Source: Chrysogorgia sp. JL179-B06 (taxonomy: Eukaryota; Cnidaria; Anthozoa; Scleralcyonacea; Chrysogorgiidae). From it: DNA of 64,000 bases. The translations under genes and the position numbers were made by a program. The notes beneath the pieces were generated by a model. It had not been told where the DNA came from and searched no databases. It worked only from the letters and a program-made list of their open reading frames with translations. Within the stretch, counting starts at the first letter, position 1. Every line of letters begins with the position of its first letter. Positions 1 through 12,013 of the stretch are shown in pieces. The stretch spans positions 742,001 through 806,000 of the forward strand of contig JAYKKM010000506.1 in the NCBI GenBank assembly GCA_035772405.1, written 5' to 3'.

Positions 1-622
1 TAAGGCGTAGCATTGAGAATCTGACGTCACAAACAATATTACCTTTTGAAATTGCGGGCTCACATGGAACACGTTCATTATGACGTATGAATCTATTGGT
101 GACCACTACTACTACCATAATTCCTTGCGAGATTTCCTTTCTCATGTTAATGTTAAACTCCCTCTGGGAGACGGAAAACAATTGCTCAACTTAACATCAC
201 AAAAGGATATACCGAAAAGGATTCTGGTAGTTGTAGTCACTGATAGATACATGCGTCATAATGGGTAAGGTCTATTGTAGTGATCTCAGAGCTCAAAATA
301 CTGACTTCAAAATACCATTTTTTAGGGTTTTTTTTATATCGATGATCACTTTCGACCCTGAAATACTATTCTATGCTAAAGAAAATCTAAAAAACGGGGG
401 TGAATTTTCATCCTAATGCCATTAAAGTGCCTATGAAATGAAAATTAAGTTTGTCTTATTTAATTTTTTAATAACTCCTAAAATTATTAGGAATGGTAAT
501 TTAGAGCTCTTTCATATCTCATGTCGTTCTTGAGATATTTATCGAGACTGCTGAATTAGCACTCAGTACGTATGTCGCACGTACGAACTAGTACGCAACG
601 TAGCATTCGTTCTCCCATCTGA
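1..622. other. AT-rich non-coding stretch
   Basis: I see no gene here. The segment near 225-275 (GTCACTGATAGATACATG... CGTCATAATGGGTAAGG) recurs in diverged form at about 59857-59905, so part of it belongs to a dispersed repeat. The reading frame at 80-268 has no recognisable features. Confidence 0.5.
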
Positions 623-697
623 GTTCTGGTAGCTCAATGGTTAGAGCATCTAACCGGAGATCATGAAGGTTGCGGGTTCGATTCCCGTCTGCGACTC
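623..697 (+). repeat. tRNA-derived (SINE-like) sequence
   Basis: The segment carries a pol III A-box-like block (GGTAGCTCAATGGTTAGAGC) and a B-box-like block (GGTTCGATTCC) at tRNA-like spacing. The T arm folds, but the acceptor stem pairs only at its outer GAGT/ACTC end and the anticodon arm is irregular, so this is a tRNA relic or SINE head and not a working tRNA. The 5' flank (ACGAACTAGTACGCAACG...TTCTCCCATCTG) is shared with the repeats at 15950-16265, which supports a dispersed repeat family. Confidence 0.65.
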
Positions 698-864
698 AGA
701 AACATTTTCTGAGTTTGCATTAAAAGCTTGAGTAGCAAACAGTTTACCATGTTAAAATAACCAAGCTGTAAGTCCATTTAATATATTGACACCAATTTAT
801 CCGCATTGGTAATAAATTAGAAGAGTCTAGGGACTAGGGACTAGAGACTAGGACTAATTAAGGA

Positions 865-1044
865 TTTGAATTTGAATTTGAATTTGAATAGAATTTGAAT
901 TTGAATCTGAATAGAATTTGAATAGAATTTGAATAGAATTTGAATAGAATTTGAATAGAATTTGAATAGAATTTGAATAGAATTTGAATAGAATTTGAAT
1001 TGAATTCGAATTGAATTCGAATTGAATTCGAATTGAATTCGAAT
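865..1044. repeat. GAATTTGAATA-type minisatellite
   Basis: This is a tandem array of AGAATTTGAAT-like 11-mers flanked by GAATTT hexamers and ending in GAATTCGAATT units. The long Asn/Ser/Ile-rich frames read across it on the minus strand are products of the repeat and not genes. Confidence 0.95.
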
Positions 1045-1551
1045 ACTTCGAGGGAATAGGAAACACAGTTACTTGTTGAACTAATCTGCATTGATATCTT
1101 TCGCTTTATTCCAGGGTGCTCGACTAAAATAATGAAAAAAGGATGCTTCGCAACTCCGGCGATAGAGAAACGTGAGAAGTTGCTATTTAGTGAGCGAGAG
1201 AACATTGACTGGGGCAGTGGCTGGAACGCGTTTATCAAAAAGGTTAACTGCGAGTAAGTAAAACACTTTTTGTGTCTGCTGAATATTGCTTTATGTATCA
1301 CCTACAAACCCAATTGATTTTGCTTCAGAGTTTTGTACCAACAACTGTAAACAAAACAATCTCATATCAAAAGTAAACATGCAAGCAATCCAGTGCAATT
1401 CTGATCCCCAACTGTCATCAGACACATGTACGCTATGCGTGCCTATTTTTGTGTCTGTTGATGTATCAGCAAACAGTTATCGAAATGTTGTTTGGTTGTG
1501 GGAAGGTGTTGGCGCACCTGGTTTAGGTCTATCTAGTAATCAGTCGATATC

Positions 1552-2160
1552 CACGTGTCAGCGGTAATTGTTTCTTTCTTTTTCGTAACTAAAATGTGGT
1601 TAATACGTCAAAATATTAGGGTTAGAATCTAACTTGTTTTGTGATTAGCAGTTCTATGATGTATATTTAACAATTAGGCAATGAGCCCGCGTTTTCTATG
1701 AGCACCGCCGAGTTGACTATTGCTCATAGAAAACAAGGGCGAGTTGTCTAATTGTTTTAGTATAAATTTACAAGTTTCTAACCCAAGATAACTTTTATTT
1801 CAAATTGATCATGAAAAAAAAGAAATATTCTTTCGAAATCACGCGACTTTTACCGCAGAGGTTTATATCAACGGATAGTAACTCGTGCGTTAGCCAATGA
1901 AAATTGAGGATTTGTGATAGAAATTTGTCAATTTTGTACATAGATTAGCAGTTATATGATCTATATCATAGAATTGCTAATCGCAAAACAACTTAGATCT
2001 CATGGAAATGCTAATCCCAAAATAACTCGGATCCTAACCCTAACCCCCGGCTGTATTTTGACGTATTAACAGCATTTTGGTTACGAAAAAGAAAGAAACA
2101 ATGTCTTAAACATGGCCCACGTTGAAAACGACCGGAAATTTAAGATACCGCTGACACGTG
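1552..2160. repeat. Foldback (inverted-repeat) element
   Basis: The arms at 1552-1623 (CACGTGTCAGCGG ... AATATTAGGGTTAG) and 2034-2160 are inverted copies of each other and include the shared GTTACGAAAAAGAAAGAAAC block. The interior has a second hairpin at about 1672-1752. No coding capacity is visible. It looks like a non-autonomous DNA transposon. Confidence 0.65.
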
Positions 2161-2339
2161 AATGACTGATTGTTGGCGCACCTGATTGTTGGCGCACCTG
2201 GTTGGTCCACGATAGGTATTGAACTACTTTTGTTGTTTATCAGAACCATTGTGTTTACACTGACCAATATTTTGGTCAGGTTCTTGTGTGTAAATTTCAC
2301 ATACTATACGAATTTGGACGAAGACAGTGTCAGTGTCAC

Positions 2340-2862
2340 TGATCTCTCAATAAAGACTGGATCGAGCAACTATTGTTCAGAAAATGAAGCCGGAAGTCCG
2401 CCATTACTAAGGGACCAACTGAGGATCCTATGAGGTTTTTCATGGTTTATGTGCTCAAACCATCGACAAAATAAAATAATATTACTATAAAGAGGACCAG
2501 AAAACATTTTTCAAATTACTGGGTAAAACGATTCATGGCCTACCTACAGATTTACTGCGACTTTGGTCCCTTAGTAATGGCCGCCGTTGGCTCTAATTGT
2601 CCAGTGAGAGAAGCCTGATATGAGACGTCAAATTAGGTTCAATATATTATGCATTTAATGTTAACAAAGAAACTATATTGGCCAGACACTAAACCTATTT
2701 CGCGAGCGTCACAGTTTGATTTGCTTGCAAACTCGGAGCTTCTAATGATCTCTCGTCAATTTACATTATTCAAATATGCAAGCTTCAAAATCAGCTCATC
2801 AGATACAATAGAAAGCTCAATCCACTGAATCCAGTTCTGTTTTTGAGATCAGTGGTCAGTGT
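2340..2862. repeat. Dispersed repeat, copy 1 (second copy near 26.5 kb)
   Basis: About 500 bp here match 26492-26965 closely. Shared landmarks are CTAAGGGACCAACTGAGGAT, GATTTACTGCGACTTTGGTC and GAAACTATATTGGCCAGACA. In the second copy the sequence sits inside a longer inverted-repeat element; here the outer arms are mostly lost or diverged. Confidence 0.8.
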
Positions 2863-3592
2863 GTTTACTAGTACGGGTATTGATGTTTACCGTTGCACGC
2901 ATTTGTCATATTATATCGCGAATTAACTCAAACGTGATCTACACCTTCGCTATTAAACCTTTCGTAGATATAAACAGTAAAAGAAATGCCATTTCAGACA
3001 TTGACAGCCTACAACCTATATGATTTGAATAAACTTACAACGCATGGTTCAATTCTCGCTGTGATCATCCCCCAGGGGAATTTGCATATTTGTACTAAAC
3101 TTCGTGTTCCCCACCCTTGGGCATATAGAAATATGATTCCCCGTGGACAATCCAGAGACGTCGGTTTCCCGCGGTTGACACAATACTAAACTTTCAACTA
3201 TGTTCATGAAGTCTCCATAAGTGCCATGAATATTTATCAATTATTGGATGAGTCTAAGCAAAATATCACAATTTGTCAGTGGCGAGCTACCAATTATTTG
3301 CCGATGCCGAAGGCAGAGGCAAATAACTGGTCGCGAGACACAGACAAATCATGTTATTATTTATTTAAAATAATTCGTGATTGCTGATTGGCTAACAGCC
3401 AACGGTGAAATCGTCAGTTGTGACATCAATGGTGCAATATGACAAAAGATTATTGCACGATTGACGTCACCTGGTGCAATATGAAAAAACAATATTGCAA
3501 GCTATGACGTTTTTCCAACGATGCAGTTGTTAAACAGTTGATAAAGTTAATCTTTTAAATAAATAATAAAACAATTATTGAATTCGGTTTTC

Positions 3593-3691
3593 GCATGATA
3601 TGAAGAATTATCTAGGCCTCAGTTTGTGTTATCCGCCTTCGGCTTCGGCAGATAACACAAACTTCGGCCTTGATAATTCTTCATATCATGC
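3593..3691. repeat. Hairpin of a GCCGAAGGC-type MITE
   Basis: GCATGATATGAAGAATTATC at the left is mirrored by GATAATTCTTCATATCATGC at the right, around a GGCTTCGGC-rich apex. Related hairpin pieces occur at 3240-3350 and at 62093-62240, giving three relatives of one miniature element in the window. Confidence 0.75.
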
Positions 3692-3940
3692 TCAACCTCA
3701 TTCAATAATTGATAAATATTTTGCGACAGACGAATTCAATAATCGGTTTATCATTCAATAATAGATTTATCACTTGTTCTTGCCTCCTAAATACTTTCAA
3801 TTTCGCCGTTCTCCGACAGCTGAGGAAATCTAGCTGCCATAATTGTTTTCGCATGAAAACAAACATTGCGAAAATTATTTGAAACAGCTGTTGCTCGGTG
3901 CGCATGCTGAGAAAACTATTTGCAGTCAGTTATTTGCAGG

Positions 3941-4439
3941 CAGTGGCGTAACGCAACCTCTGGAGGCCCCCGTCAATCGGCCACTCCTGGGCCTGTATTT
4001 CTGTCGACACAATCGCAATCTTCACTTACATATATGTTGATTTCGGAATAAGCTATATTACATTACCATACCTGTTCTACATACCATTCGCATAAAGTAC
4101 AAGTGTACAACTGTATGCTTAACTTTAATAATGTGCAAAGTTTAAAACCTTTGGCTTTGCACATTTTTGTTGCACTCGCAGGTGGCAGGCTATCGCAGCA
4201 TTGTTTACCGCAAACGTATAAGCAACTCAGCTAGAGGTAGGCCTATTGTGAGAATATTTTGAAATTACATTATATTCTAACTACTAATTCGTGTATTTAA
4301 ATAACTGCTTTTCTGTTTTTCTTTATTCAATTCCCTGGAAATGTACGATCAAATTTTTTATGGTCATTTTGCCGGGGGCCCCCAAGGCTCGGGGGCCCCC
4401 CGTCACTTGACACCCGGACACCCGCCCGTTACGCCACTG
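3941..4439. mobile_element. hAT-type MITE with 8-bp target duplication
   Basis: The element starts CAGTGGCGTAACG and ends CGTTACGCCACTG, a perfect 13-bp terminal inverted repeat of hAT style. It is flanked by the perfect 8-bp direct repeat TTTGCAGG at 3933-3940 and 4440-4447. An 8-bp target duplication is the hAT hallmark. The 499-bp body encodes no transposase, so it is non-autonomous. Confidence 0.9.
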
Positions 4440-4543
4440 TTTGCAGGCAAACTAACCAATCAAAATTCTGGATAGAAACGAAGTGAATGATAAAATGATA
4501 TATGTGCAAAGTAAAATTATAAACTATCTTTTTCGTATGGCAG

Positions 4544-4760
4544 TTGTGCTGAAGAAGCTAAAGCCGCCGGTTTTAAATACTTCTGCATCGAGAATTATGG
4601 CGAATGTTGGGGATACAACAATATTGATCTTTCCAGTCTGAAAAAAAAGCCGGCACAGTGTTGGAGTGAAAAGCCTGACTACGAACACTGCAAAGACGGG
4701 GACCGTTACAAAACACCTGTTTGTGTGGGACGAGGTTCGCATGGGTATTTCTACGAATTG
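4544..4760 (+). CDS. Exon of a Cys-rich extracellular protein (partial gene)
   Basis: An open frame of about 72 codons lies between a plausible acceptor (...GTATGGCAG at 4543) and a strong donor (GTGAGT at 4761). It enters after one base of a split codon. The peptide has six cysteines and motifs such as GFKYFCIENYGECWGYN and VCVGRGSHGYFYEL. The GECWG block resembles small Cys-rich modules found repeatedly in cnidarian extracellular proteins. I could not find neighbouring exons, so the parent gene is unknown. It could be an orphan exon left behind by rearrangement or part of a gene with distant exons. Confidence 0.5.
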
Positions 4761-4978
4761 GTGAGTTAACACATGGTTTTTGCATATTGTTTAGAGCTAA
4801 CTTCAAAAACTCATAAATAATTTGCGAGGAAATCGTATCGAGGAAGACGTATCGTGTCTTTATATATGTGACAAAGATTCTTCCTGATCATTTACGTAAA
4901 CGTTTCCTTCGATTTTCTCGGCGAAAATGGCTTGAATCACTGGAATAGTTTGCTTTTGTTGAAGGATAGGTAATGAGT

Positions 4979-6242
4979 ATGAGGGGTGATTACCTTCAAT
5001 ATTCATCTTCAATTATGTCTTGACGAAATCCAATTATGTTATGCAATAGTGACATGGTTCAGTTCATAATTGCTATTGTATTGTGAAGTAATATAGTCCG
5101 TCGCAGGATATCATGCCAGTCCATCATTTCAAAAATTGCTTTGCATATGACGTCTTGTCTTATTCCGACGCTTTCGGCAGAACATCCTGTCAGTTGTGCA
5201 TTTCCAAAATCACTTTTGCATATGACGTCATATTGGTTATCAGGGGGTGTGGGGTTTCCCCGCAAAAAGCAATATGGCGGCTGTATATATTGCGTCTTCA
5301 AAGAAGTATAAACCGGTATTAATTTGTGTGCTTGAAGAACACACTGATGCTGCTGCTATTGAACATGCTCTTTTCCGAGTTGACTGTTTATACCGAACAA
5401 GTGATTTCGGTAAGAAGGGGAAGACCACGCTATAATGTGAGAAAGGAGCAGCTTAAATTCTTTATAGAGCGTATATTTTATCTACGCTCGAGGAACAGCT
5501 ACTCGAAATATCAGATGAAGACCTTGACAACGTGGTATCGGAAATACTTTATAACTTTCCGAACACGGGATATAAAAGAATGAGAGTTTCTTTCACGACG
5601 TGGTTATATACAATTCATCATATACAATTGCTTCGTTCTATTTTAAAACCCCATTTAATTTGATAATTATCAACAAGTACACACAATATAAACCTTCGAT
5701 ATTATATTTAAAGAGATTTTAGAGCAACCTGGTTTGTATTTCTGCCTTTAAACGCGGTTTCAAAAGTGGACGGGTATTCTATAATTGCTCACGAGCTTCT
5801 CTTAAAGAATCTAAGACGAGATCTCCCTGCGGTAATGTGTCACTGTACCTTAAAATTGCTTCGTATAAGTCGTCAACTCGGAAAAGAGCATGTTCAATAG
5901 CAGCAGCATTAGTGTGTTCTTCAAGCACACGAATTACCGGTTTATACTGCTTTGAAGACGCAATATATACACACCCCCTGATAACCATATGACGTCATAT
6001 GCGAAAGTGATTTTGGAAATGCACAACTGACATGATGTTCTGCCGAAAGCGTCGGAATAAGACAAGACGTCATATGCAAAGCAATTTTTGAAATGATGGA
6101 CTGGCATGATATCCTGCGACGGACTATATTACTTCACAATACAATAGCAATTATGAACTGAACCATGTCACTATTGCATAACATAATTGGGTTTCGTCAA
6201 GACATAATTGGAAGATGAATATTGAAGGTAATCACCCCTCAT
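4979..6242. mobile_element. Foldback element with about 400-bp arms
   Basis: The left arm 4979-5384 (ATGAGGGGTGATTACCTTC...) is an inverted copy of the right arm 5872-6242, which ends GGTAATCACCCCTCAT and lacks about 35 bp around the left arm's 5249-5282. Both arms read a similar peptide outward to inward (VYIASSK, then VLEEHT, then AAAIEHALFRVD). The unique centre 5385-5871 contains a segment repeated at 48627-48790. This is a non-autonomous inverted-repeat transposon; the shared peptide may descend from a captured coding sequence. Confidence 0.85.
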
Positions 6243-7589
6243 AAATGAGAAGCACATTGGGTGAGTGTCCAGCTAATGCTTTGCGCGCTCACAAGCTTTG
6301 CTCGCGGCCATTTTTGGGCCACGAAATTGAACAAGTCAACCAATCCTTCGATATCTGAGCAATCCTTGCCGTAAATTACTCAAATTGTGTTTTTTGTAAG
6401 AGCAGAGATAATGTAGTAAGTTATTATTATCATATTTTTGATAGTATTTGATTACACTCGGTGCGCCGTGGAATTGTGTTTTCAGACAGGTATCCGTCGC
6501 TCGTGGTTTGCCGTTTGATGCGTGAATTTCAAAGTTTCCTTCAAGACCGCAGTTTCCTGGCAAAGCCAATAGTATAAGATCCTTATATTCCATATATTCT
6601 ATGAGTAGAGGAACAGATATTACGCTAGAAACGAACGGTCACTGCTGTAAATCGTTGTATTGGACAAGGCCGTTGTATTCGAAGCCGTTGAGAATAGAAC
6701 ACGCTGACAGACGACGGCACGAAGAGTGCGGTTCACAATATTCGACAAACTCAGAGTTTGTCATTACAAACTGATTTAAACGACTTTTAACAGCATCGTA
6801 AGAAGATAACAAAACAACAAGAAAACGTAATAAACCGAGGTAGTTAATAGAAGCAAGTTTCCCAAATCAAAACAATAACACAAGCGCGCAAAGCATTAGC
6901 TGGACACTCATCTTTTAATGACGCATCAACCTTGATCCGTCGAGCAAACTCGAAAATGGCGGCATCCAGAATTTCTCGAGTACAACAGCAGATACCGTAA
7001 AACTATTAACATTTCTAAACATTATACTTAAAGTCCTTTTATTTAAAAGTAATTTATTCTTTGGGTACAGTTCCCCTTTGATAATAATTATATAATAAGA
7101 CAACCAAATATTATGGACTAAATTTCAAAGTTTGTAAATCAGTCACATGCATGCATCTTTAAACCTACGATCACTCAAGAACTCATTGTTTAATATTTAA
7201 TCTTTATCGTAAAGAATACTATGAAGGGTAATCTATATATAAAGAATATTAATGAGAGTAATCTTCGTAGATACACTTACAGAGGCAAACCCGGCCCAAA
7301 CACGAGATAAATCAACCAGCCAAAATACAAATGTAGTTCATAATATGAAAGATCTTACTGACTTTAGTTTATTTCCAAAGTTTCAGCATTCCTATCAACT
7401 TAGTTAAGAAGATATGGCTAGTTGAAGTTGGAGAGTTTGTCCAATTTGTTGGAGAGTTTGTCCATGCAGTTTGTCACTGAGATATTCTATCTCGTATTAT
7501 GCCTAAGAAACTCCTCTACTTTCCCGCATGTGGTAATAAATAGTTTATTTCGACTAATTTTCATCCAAAGAGCATTCACAATAGCGTGA

Positions 7590-7738
7590 CGTAAATTCCG
7601 GACATTTGCATATCAAACAAACTGATATATCTCCAAAAGAAAGCGAAGAAGGGAAAATCTTCAAAAGAAGTTACTTTATCATTCTAAAAGTTCTTCCAAA
7701 TAAGACTATAAAAAATGTTGAGGTTAGGGGCACTTTAA
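7590..7738. repeat. Half copy of MITE family B
   Basis: This matches the right arm of the element at 23396-23865, including CATATCAAACAAACTGATAT, CTTCAAAAGAAGTTACTTTA and the terminal GGGCACTTTAA. The left arm is absent, so it is a solo or truncated copy. Confidence 0.75.
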
Positions 7739-8299
7739 CTATCATAAACAAGTTGAAAAACTTTCATTTTCTCTAGAAAAGCCCATCTTGCACGCCCGCG
7801 TAGCATCCTGGATATTCAAAGTGCCACCAAATGGGAGCAACCGCATTAAATTTACCAAAAATACGATAAACAAAACCAAATTTCTTTAAAACTAAAATGA
7901 TTAGAGGCGACAAAGAACTTTCATTTAAGCAACACTTGTTTTGGGTGTGGAGTGTCCCTTTAACTTTAGTAACATTAATCTATTGCTCTATTTTTTTCAG
8001 GTGTAGACTGAACTTCGCTACGATCAATATAGCATGGAAACTAGATGTAGCTTACAACTTGAAAGTGCGACTTGATTTAAACATTTCAGGTTAAATTTAG
8101 ATTAAGGGTTTGGTAACTTTGTAAACGTTCACGTGGTTTGGAATAAGATTAGATTGGATTTCAATAAAGTATAGCCATTAGGCATGCATTACAACGATGT
8201 CTTCTCTTATTGTAAAACGAGCTTGTGGGAGGGATAGGGGAGAGCGATGTATATCTTCTTCATTCTTTAGCCACAAACCATCAAACGAACGGAAGTGTA

Positions 8300-8388
8300 C
8301 TGTTCCAATTCCATTTCTTCTAATAGTCGGAACTTAACTAAGTTACCAAATAATATCCCGACTACTAGAAGAAATGGAATTGGAACAG
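8300..8388. repeat. Short foldback
   Basis: CTGTTCCAATTCCATTTCTT (8300-8319) is mirrored by AAGAAATGGAATTGGAACAG at the right (8369-8388), with a short interior. It is a miniature inverted repeat with no coding content. Confidence 0.8.
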
Positions 8389-11300
8389 TGTATGTTATAT
8401 GATAACGCACCTACAATATGCATCGCACTCTTCATCCCTCCTATATCTGTTCTTTCACTATACCCTCTTCCTTTGCAGCTGCCTTCAGTAGTATCTCTTC
8501 AGTGTTTAATTACTATACATTATAACGCAAACTTCTCAATTCATTCGCAACGCATTCTTCAACGCTGGTCAAAGCTCTTCCTCCTTCCTTTCTCTTCATG
8601 TATATCCTTTGCACGTTTGACTTCGGATGGATAGCTTGGTATTTATTCATCATTCTTCTGGTTTGCCTGTGTCTAATTCCCAGCCGTGTCTCATTCTTTG
8701 TCCACCCAATGAATGCTTCACTGCATCGTACCACCGCCACAGCCCATGCAGAGTTGATTGTCAAGAAAAGGAAATTACTAGAAATACGAACCGCAATAAT
8801 CCCCTCGCCCGCCTTTTCTATCACCCCTACGGGAATTTCCCATCCATGGTGCCCTGTGTTTCGTCGAAGAAATGTTTGAACGTTATCTCGGCCAATATTT
8901 AACCGATTTAAACTCTGAAAACAGATTTGGAATTAGCGAGTCAACATACATAACATACCTGTCTACTATATTACGAGAACGTGAATACCCTTCGTAAAAA
9001 CGGTTTATGTACTTAGAAATTAGTCGGCTATAAGCAAAACAGGTTTGGAATTAGTGAGTCAAAATACATATTCGGATTCGGATTTCTATTTCCTCAAAAA
9101 ACTGTCTCTTTTTGAAAACCCTTTGAATCCGTTTAAATTTTTGCATTCGCAATCATGTGACGGTTTCAATTTAAATATTAATTCAAATGCAGAGGTCTAC
9201 CAATCCGTATCTGTTGCAGACTATTTACCAGGGCCAAATTTTCCGATGTCGCGCGGATGGCCGAAGATCAGGGACTCGCTCGCATCTCCCGTGATAAGGG
9301 ACTAAACGCCGGTCGATATTAGCACCCTCAGACCTTCGGCCGGGAGAGGGGATTATTTTTATATGAGATAGAAGCGCAAAATTTTGCAAGTGACTGAAAG
9401 TATTTTTTTATTAAAATAAAGTTCGGTTTCCTTGACAGGTTTATTAAAATCTGACAACAGAGAATAAGGAAGGAAGTATTAAAATATATGCGAGGCCGAC
9501 AGGAACCCTAGTTGACCATAAACTCGATATTTCCGCCACTCTCTCGTGTCCAACACTGATATCTGCGCATAACTGAGCGGGGTGGGGTGGAACAGAATTT
9601 TTAAATTTCCGACAAATTACTTTCAAATACAAAAGATCCCGTTTGAGGTTTGTGTGGGGGAAATGTGGGGGAAATCCCAGCGGGGGTCGCTTCTCGGCCG
9701 TAGCGGTCCGTCTAAAGGTGAATATCCACTTGCTACTTTTATCTCGTGATCTACTTTTTTCGATCAAAATAAGTCTCGCGAAAATAAATCGCGCGATTTT
9801 AAGGCCGCCAAGATTGAATTCGTAAACAAAATCATGGTATTCGACAAAATGGTACTTCACACTGATATTTTGTCAGGCTTTTTTCTTATTATTTTCCTTG
9901 AAAACACGAAGTGACGTAATTGTCCTGGACCACTTGAATAAATGTTTCCAGATCGAACGGAAGTGGCTCTACCGCCTCTAGTGTTGGCAAAGCTGAAGTA
10001 TCTTGAGGAGAGCATTCTGAAGATTCAATAAATAAACAGCTTCATCACCATCATCGTCGTTATTTCCTTCAGGTATATTCTGACTCTGTTGTAACTGATA
10101 TGCACGGATCAACTCTTCGGCAACAATGCATTTACGATCGACAAAGTAGGAATCTTTCCAACTCTTTCTTAAGATCGCGCGAGTGCTAATTTGAGCCAGT
10201 GATCTGTCATTGAAAACTAAGGCGCATGCTCACAACCCTCAAACGATCGAAATAAGTAGATCGCGAGATAAAAATAGCGAGTGGAAATTAAGCTTTAGGA
10301 CGTAAAAAGTGCAGTTTACGGATTTAAAATAAACGTGTCGACATGACGTTAAAAAGTTGTCTACGGACATTAAACGTTCGTCTTCTCTGAAAGGACGTTA
10401 ATTCGTAGGCCGCCCTCCAATTCGGGTTTGGCAGCCTGGTGAGGGACAAGGCATATACTTGCGACCGGTTTTCTCATTGCGTCAAGCTTCTCTAATTTGG
10501 GTTGCTGTGGGTGAACCAAGATCATACAAAACAAAATCCCGGCAGGGGCGGGGTTAGGATATATAAACTGCCTTTTGCGATTTGGGATCTACAAATACAG
10601 GGAGTGCGACCGAGGGGTACTGGGGACCATTCGTGAAACATATGATATAATCTTTGAAATTTAAGAAATAGAAAATAACATTTTCCGTGTTTCCAAATAG
10701 AAACACGAGTGGAAGTTTGGGAGAACGAAAAATGGCAGTGGGAACACGAGCCCGCAGGCCGGCAAGCGTTTCCACGCTATTTCGAGTTCTCCCAAACTTT
10801 CACGAGTGTTTCATAACGTATGGGAACATGGAAAGATGTTTTCTATTTCTTTTATAAAATAACACTGAGGAAATAAGGAATAAGACTCTTATTAAAATGA
10901 TGAAAATATACATTCTCCTTACTCATATATGCTAATCACCTACAGTAAGTCTCAAGAAGTATTTTAAATATGGAAGAGCTGTAAATTGTTATTCCTCATT
11001 GTTTTAAGAGTTCTTTCAAATAAGACAAACTTAATTACAGCGAACAAGAAGAAAAACGAGAAGATTGGATGATTTTCTTCACAAAGACTGAAAGAGCGTT
11101 TATGTTCATTTGAGCAGCCGACGACTCGCTGTCTATCACGTAGCAAGTTACACAACATTGGAAAATCCTGTATATCTTAAAGATTATTGAACGAAATCAC
11201 TTGAAGCTTGTCGTTAATATTTTGTTTCATGAGCTGTAGCAATTACAAAGTTTTGAGTGATTTCTTTTAATAATATTGGAAAGATATACATGATTTTCTA

Positions 11301-12013
11301 ATGTTGTGTACAACTTGCTACGTCATTGATGAGCTCATTTAAATATCACATAAGTCTAAATATCTCAACTCTCAAGAACTGAGTGAAATATGGACAAAGA
11401 GCTGTAAGTTGTTATTATACTCATTGTTTTAAGAGTTTTTTCAAAAAGATAAACTTCATTTGCGATTCATTTGAACTTTAAAATATCGTGCCTGACTTGT
11501 GCTTTGATACTCAAATGCACTCTTACGAAATACGAAGGCCTTCCTCGAGCGTTGGACCTCCTCCGCAGCTGTATTTTGGCATTACACCAACCTTTTAAAG
11601 TATTTGATTTGCATTTCTACACTGCCTACGAACACAACACTTTTAGTCAGGCCAACTAACTAGGTTGTCTCAACGGTGAAAGATAACAAAACAGAGCGAT
11701 GTAGCCGAGCGTTGATTGATCCGGATATCGGTTACGTTCTTCCTGTCCACGTGGACAAAACTAATCATTATTGGCTAACAAGAACTGTTGCTGTGGAGGT
11801 TCTGTGCATGCGAATTCTCGGCATATCATAGTAACACCAGTTTGTCGAAGTGCCGATGGTGTGAGGTCGCACTGTTGAGCCGTCTCCCGACCACAGTTTT
11901 GGCCATTCAGTGATACGAATTTTAATACAAGCAAGGAGTGCTGATCGACCACAGCCAATACACGTGTTAAACTAAAGCCTTTCTTGACCCCTGCTTATAC
12001 AAGAAAACAGAAG

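Larger units (their letters stand above)
6243..11980. other. Geneless intergenic stretch with repeats
   Basis: I see no convincing gene. Contents: 6910-7130 shares sequence with 22810-23200; 7590-7738 is half of the repeat at 23396-23865; 8300-8388 is a short foldback; 8881-9040 is shared with 18770-19065; 9704-9780 and 10230-10300 are inverted partners; 10689-10727 and 10784-10813 are an inverted pair; 10965-11060 and 11390-11480 are a direct pair. The minus frame at 9444-9860 lacks any recognisable domain. Confidence 0.55.

Noticed and set aside
623..697. Functional tRNA gene
   Set aside because: The acceptor and anticodon stems do not pair properly; the flank is shared with repeats elsewhere.
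858..1301. Minus-strand frame of 147 codons rich in Asn, Ser and Ile
   Set aside because: Most of it is read from the GAATTTGAATA minisatellite; no domain and no splice context.
9444..9860. Minus-strand frame of 138 codons
   Set aside because: No recognisable domain or composition typical of a protein; it overlaps one arm of a diverged inverted repeat (9704-9780 with 10230-10300).
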